Assembly (NCBI GenBank): GCA_016763255.1
Contig: JAESUA010000038.1
Coordinates: 1-8,302, forward strand
From: Magnetovibrio sp.
Lineage (GTDB): Bacteria; Pseudomonadota; Alphaproteobacteria; Rhodospirillales; Magnetovibrionaceae
Direction: 5' to 3'
Length of the DNA stretch: 8,302 nucleotides
Position numbers and translations under genes: made by a program
The notes under the pieces: model-generated
Told to the model about the DNA's origin: nothing
Seen by the model: only the letters and a program-made list of their open reading frames with translations
Database searches by the model: none
Shown here: positions 6,011 to 8,302 of the stretch, piece after piece
Layout: each line of letters opens with the position of its first letter
Numbering within the stretch: the first letter of the stretch is position 1

Positions 6011-7063
6011 ATGATGTTTTCAGTACTCCTCACTCATCTTGGTTTCGGCGCGGTTTTGTGCGCGCTGTCGGCACTTCTGACGTGGGTTTTGATGAAGCGT
6101 GTGCGCATCATCGACACCCCCAATGCACGCTCGTCGCACACCCGGCCGACGCCGCGTTCCGGTGGCATCGCCATCGTCGTGACGTTTTTTATCGGCCTGT
6201 TGGCGTTGTGGTTGTTGAGCGCTGATGCCGTGTTGCAGCAGGCTTATTTTTGGGCCTTTTGCGCGGCGTCTTTTTTGATTGGCGTGGTATCGATTGTCGA
6301 CGATCTGTCCGGCATGGGTTTTAAGGCCAAGTTGATTTTGCAAATCGCGTGCGCCAGTGCGGTGATGAGCCTGGGGCTGGTGATTGATCAGGTAAGCCTG
6401 CCGATGTTGGGGGTGTGGTCGTTGGGGTGGCTGGCTTTCCCCATAACCTTGGTGTGGATCGTTGGCTTGACCAATGCGTTTAATTTTATGGATGGCATCG
6501 ACGGTATTGCGGGCGGCAGCGCGGTGGTGGCGGCAGGATCGTTTGCGCTGATCACCTTTGTTCAAGGCAGCACTTTTGTTTATCTCATCTCGATCATCAT
6601 CGTTTGGGCTTGCTTGGGCTTTTTGTTGTGGAATTGGCAGCCGGCAAAGATCTTTATGGGCGATAGCGGCTCTCAATTTTTGGGCTTTGTGTTGGCGGTG
6701 ATGGCGGTGATGGCGGGGCGTTTTGATGACAGCCACGTGTCATTTTATGTGATGCCGTTGCTGTTCTTTCATTTCATCTGGGACACGGCTTTTACCTTTG
6801 TGCGGCGATTGCGCGCCGGGGAACGTGTGACCCAGGCGCACCGAGGTCATCTGTATCAATTGATGAACCGACTGGGTCTCAGCCATGCGCGGGTGAGCAC
6901 CATGTACCTTTCGATGGGCGCGCTGCAGGGTGCTGGCGCGCTGGTGTTGGTGAACATAGATGGTGGCTATCGGGTTTTGGTGTTTGTGCCCTTTGTCGTG
7001 TTTCAGCTTTTGTTGACCAAAGCTGTGATGCGCCGCGCCAGGGCGGCGGGGCTGGTTGCATAA
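6011..7063 (+). CDS. MraY/WecA-family polyprenyl-phosphate sugar-1-phosphate transferase
   Basis: The product is 350 residues with about ten or eleven predicted membrane spans. Glycosyltransferase family 4 motifs are present: RSSHTRPTPRSGGIAI (40-55), the aspartate pair VSIVDDLS (93-100, D97/D98) for Mg2+ and substrate, NAFNFMDGIDGIAGG (155-169), KIFMGDSGSQFLG (213-225), and the cytoplasmic HRGHLYQ (277-283) typical of the WecA rather than MraY branch. The enzyme moves a sugar-1-phosphate, commonly GlcNAc-1-P, from a UDP-sugar to undecaprenyl phosphate in the inner membrane, the first step of O-antigen, capsule or exopolysaccharide assembly. Which sugar it uses is not readable here. Two ATGs adjoin (6011 and 6014) and the GGAGG at 5988-5992 is too distant to be an ideal ribosome site. 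It lies upstream of galU and ugd, which provide nucleotide sugars for the same kind of pathway. The last nine codons, including the stop, are duplicated directly downstream. Confidence 0.9.
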   Translation: MMFSVLLTHLGFGAVLCALSALLTWVLMKRVRIIDTPNARSSHTRPTPRSGGIAIVVTFFIGLLALWLLSADAVLQQAYFWAFCAASFLIGVVSIVDDLSGMGFKAKLILQIACASAVMSLGLVIDQVSLPMLGVWSLGWLAFPITLVWIVGLTNAFNFMDGIDGIAGGSAVVAAGSFALITFVQGSTFVYLISIIIVWACLGFLLWNWQPAKIFMGDSGSQFLGFVLAVMAVMAGRFDDSHVSFYVMPLLFFHFIWDTAFTFVRRLRAGERVTQAHRGHLYQLMNRLGLSHARVSTMYLSMGALQGAGALVLVNIDGGYRVLVFVPFVVFQLLLTKAVMRRARAAGLVA

Positions 7064-7090
7064 GCCGGGGAGGCGGGGCTGGTTGCATAT
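7037..7090 (+). repeat. 27-bp tandem duplication spanning the transferase stop codon
   Basis: Two adjacent 27-bp copies, 7037-7063 and 7064-7090, differ at three positions (4, 8 and 27 of the unit). They share an exact 18-bp core, GGCGGGGCTGGTTGCATA (7045-7062 and 7072-7089). The first copy encodes the last eight residues and TAA of the sugar-phosphate transferase. The second remains in the same frame but has TAT where the first has TAA. Confidence 0.9.
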
Positions 7091-7115
7091 GAATGGTGGT
7101 CGTGGCACAAAAGCC

Positions 7116-7166
7116 GCGACTGAGTGGGGCCCATGATCGAGTGGGGGCCGCGATCTAGTGGGGAAT
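7116..7166 (+). repeat. Three 17-bp tandem repeats in the galU leader
   Basis: Units at 7116-7132, 7133-7149 and 7150-7166 follow one another with no gap, sharing the core AGTGGGG and a GATC or GACT before it (loose consensus GCGATCGAGTGGGGNCC). Neighbouring units agree at 12 and 11 of 17 positions. The last unit supplies GGGGAA, the probable ribosome site of galU, 4 nt ahead of its ATG. Confidence 0.7.
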
Positions 7167-7169
7167 ATA

Positions 7170-8042
7170 ATGACAACATCGATCACCAAAGTGGTGTTTC
7201 CCGTGGCGGGCATGGGCACACGGTTCTTACCGGCAACCAAGGCAATTCCCAAAGAAATGCTGCCGGTGGCCGATCAACCGCTGATTCAGTATGCCGTACA
7301 AGAAGCGCTAGAAGCGGGCATCACGGAATTCATTTTTGTCACCACCCCTGCCAATCAACAAATCTTAGGCGCTCATTTCAACGCCAATGCTGAGTTAGAA
7401 GCGACTCTGGCCGAACGCGGTAAGGTGGCCGAGCTCAAAATCGTGACGGAGACCGCACTGGGCGTGGATCAAGTCAAGTTTTGCCATCAAGACCAGCCCT
7501 TGGGATTGGGCCATGCGGTGTGGTGTGCGCGTGAATTCGTCGCAGATGGACCGTTCGCGGTGATCCTGCCTGATGATTTAATCATGGCAAGGCCGGGCTG
7601 TTTAAAACAGATGGTCGATGCCCACGCCAAGCTTGGTGGCAATATCGTCGCGGTCGAGGATGTGGCGCTGGATATGACCCATCGCTATGGCATCTTAGAT
7701 GTTGATCACGATGACGGCAAAGTGGTTTCGGCCAAGGGTTTGGTGGAAAAACCGTCACCCGAAGAGGCCCCATCGACACTGTCGATCATCGGTCGTTATA
7801 TCCTGGATGGTCAGGTCTTTGACCATTTGGACCGCAAACTTGCCGGGGTCGGGGGGGAAATTCAGCTCACCGATGCGATTTCGGCGACCATCGCCAATGT
7901 GCCTTTTCATGGCTTGCGTTTTGAGGGGGCGCGGTTCGATTGCGGCTCCATGAACGGCTTTGTCGAGGCAAACGTCGTCTTTGGCCTGGCCCGTTCCGCA
8001 GATCCCGATGCGTTGAAGGCGCGGCTGAAAGTCCATCTCTAG
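7170..8042 (+). CDS. galU: UTP-glucose-1-phosphate uridylyltransferase GalU
   Basis: The product is 290 residues, the normal bacterial GalU length. The nucleotide-binding signature opens the protein: VVFPVAGMGTRFLPATKA (8-25), followed by IPKEMLPVADQPLIQY with the catalytic-site lysine K28. Further GalU signatures are LGLGHAVWCA (111-120), VILPDDLI (131-138) with the metal-coordinating aspartates, LVEKPSPEEAPS (191-202), GGEIQLTDAI (228-237) and FDCGSMNGFVEAN (256-268). It makes UDP-glucose and pyrophosphate from UTP and glucose-1-phosphate in the cytoplasm. ATG 7170 is chosen because the family N-terminus begins within a few residues and GGGGAA precedes it; the in-frame GTG at 7158 lies within the repeat and would add four residues. 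Upstream is the sugar-phosphate transferase and downstream is UDP-glucose dehydrogenase, which uses its product. Confidence 0.95.
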   Translation: MTTSITKVVFPVAGMGTRFLPATKAIPKEMLPVADQPLIQYAVQEALEAGITEFIFVTTPANQQILGAHFNANAELEATLAERGKVAELKIVTETALGVDQVKFCHQDQPLGLGHAVWCAREFVADGPFAVILPDDLIMARPGCLKQMVDAHAKLGGNIVAVEDVALDMTHRYGILDVDHDDGKVVSAKGLVEKPSPEEAPSTLSIIGRYILDGQVFDHLDRKLAGVGGEIQLTDAISATIANVPFHGLRFEGARFDCGSMNGFVEANVVFGLARSADPDALKARLKVHL

Positions 8043-8159
8043 ACACCATTTAGTGCCTGTTTTCCTTGCATGGGCTGACACCATCGCCTAAAAAACTCCA
8101 AGCTCGCGCGTTCGAGGAGATTCGCTTCTTGCGCGCTGTTCTAGAATTGGAGATTTTCC

Positions 8160-8302
8160 ATGCGTGTAGCGATGATCGGCACCGGTTATGTTGGCCTTGT
8201 ATCGGGGGCTTGTTTCTCCGAATTCGGTGTGGACGTCGTGTGCGTCGATAAAGACCAAAAAAAGATCGACATGCTCGAAAACGGCATCATGCCGATTTAC
8301 GA
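8160..8302 (+). CDS. ugd: UDP-glucose 6-dehydrogenase, N-terminal 47 residues (cut by window end)
   Basis: An ATG at 8160 opens a frame that runs to the window end without a stop. The start MRVAMIGTGYVGLVSGACFS is the NAD+-binding GxGYVGL motif of the UDP-glucose/GDP-mannose dehydrogenase family. It is followed by EFGVDVVCVDKD (about 21-32), whose terminal Asp would bind the NAD ribose, then KIDMLENGIMPIYE, the typical next block in Ugd. GGAG (8149-8152) is 7 nt upstream. The enzyme oxidises UDP-glucose to UDP-glucuronate with two NAD+. Being 117 nt downstream of galU, it would use GalU's product directly. GDP-mannose dehydrogenase is the only close alternative; the galU context and NGIMPIYE favour Ugd. 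The catalytic cysteine lies outside the window. Confidence 0.9.
   Translation, partial: MRVAMIGTGYVGLVSGACFSEFGVDVVCVDKDQKKIDMLENGIMPIY

Noticed and set aside
5983..6225. Short plus-strand frame overlapping the transferase start, with GGAGG nearby
   Set aside because: It lies almost wholly within the N-terminal coding region of the transferase in another frame and its product shows no domain. The GGAGG is inside this frame, not before it.
6694..6717. Short GGCGGTGAT direct repeat inside the transferase
   Set aside because: It encodes the hydrophobic run LAVMAVMAG in a membrane span and is explained by codon bias and residue repetition.
6020..6736. Long open frame on the minus strand opposite the sugar-phosphate transferase
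   Set aside because: Its product is a His/Arg/Gln-rich low-complexity translation typical of the reverse of hydrophobic GTG/TTG/GCG-rich coding sequence; the plus-strand frame has clear family motifs.
8043..8159. Possible promoter (TAGAAT at 8142-8147) ahead of ugd
   Set aside because: Transcription would begin within or after the ribosome site at 8149-8152, and no matching -35 box is present at suitable spacing.

Overview
The window looks like chromosomal DNA from an alphaproteobacterium, possibly of the Rhodospirillales kind. The main pointer is a clear MipZ, the ParA-like ATPase that places the division plane in alphaproteobacteria lacking MinCD. The moderately GC-rich base composition and a membrane-anchored J-protein of the Tim14/Pam18 type fit the same group. 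No phage, transposon, integrase, tRNA, rRNA or CRISPR array is visible. The window contains eight complete genes and two genes cut by its ends, with no gene-free stretch over 300 bases.

Left part (1-2297): a truncated exported protein of unknown family reads leftward off the window edge. It is divergent from a secreted DUF3179-family protein, which is followed by mipZ in the same direction.

Middle part (2348-4447): three genes are packed tail to head with gaps of 4 and 2 nt and are probably cotranscribed. They encode a LysE/RhtB-type exporter, a soluble von Willebrand factor A (VWA) protein with a complete but variant metal site (DATAS), and a membrane protein ending in a J-domain with an intact HPD motif. 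The last two look like a functional pair, a metal-dependent adhesion domain next to a DnaK co-chaperone, of unknown job.

Restriction-modification-like pair (4466-5958): a small protein with PD-(D/E)XK nuclease signatures (minus strand) is transcribed divergently from a Dam-type D12-class adenine methyltransferase (plus strand). Their start regions are about 50-80 nt apart. This resembles a compact type II restriction-modification pair or a methylation-linked nuclease, except that the nuclease has a hydrophobic, signal-like N-terminus. Parts of the nuclease gene are AT-richer than the surroundings. It is the most likely accessory element here.

Right part (6011-8302): a MraY/WecA-family polyprenyl-phosphate sugar-1-phosphate transferase, GalU, and the start of UDP-glucose 6-dehydrogenase read in one direction. 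Together they would prime polyprenyl-linked glycan synthesis and supply UDP-glucose and UDP-glucuronate for surface polysaccharide. The leader between the transferase and galU holds two separate short tandem repeats: a 27-bp duplication spanning the transferase stop codon, and a 17-bp triplet running up to the galU ribosome site.
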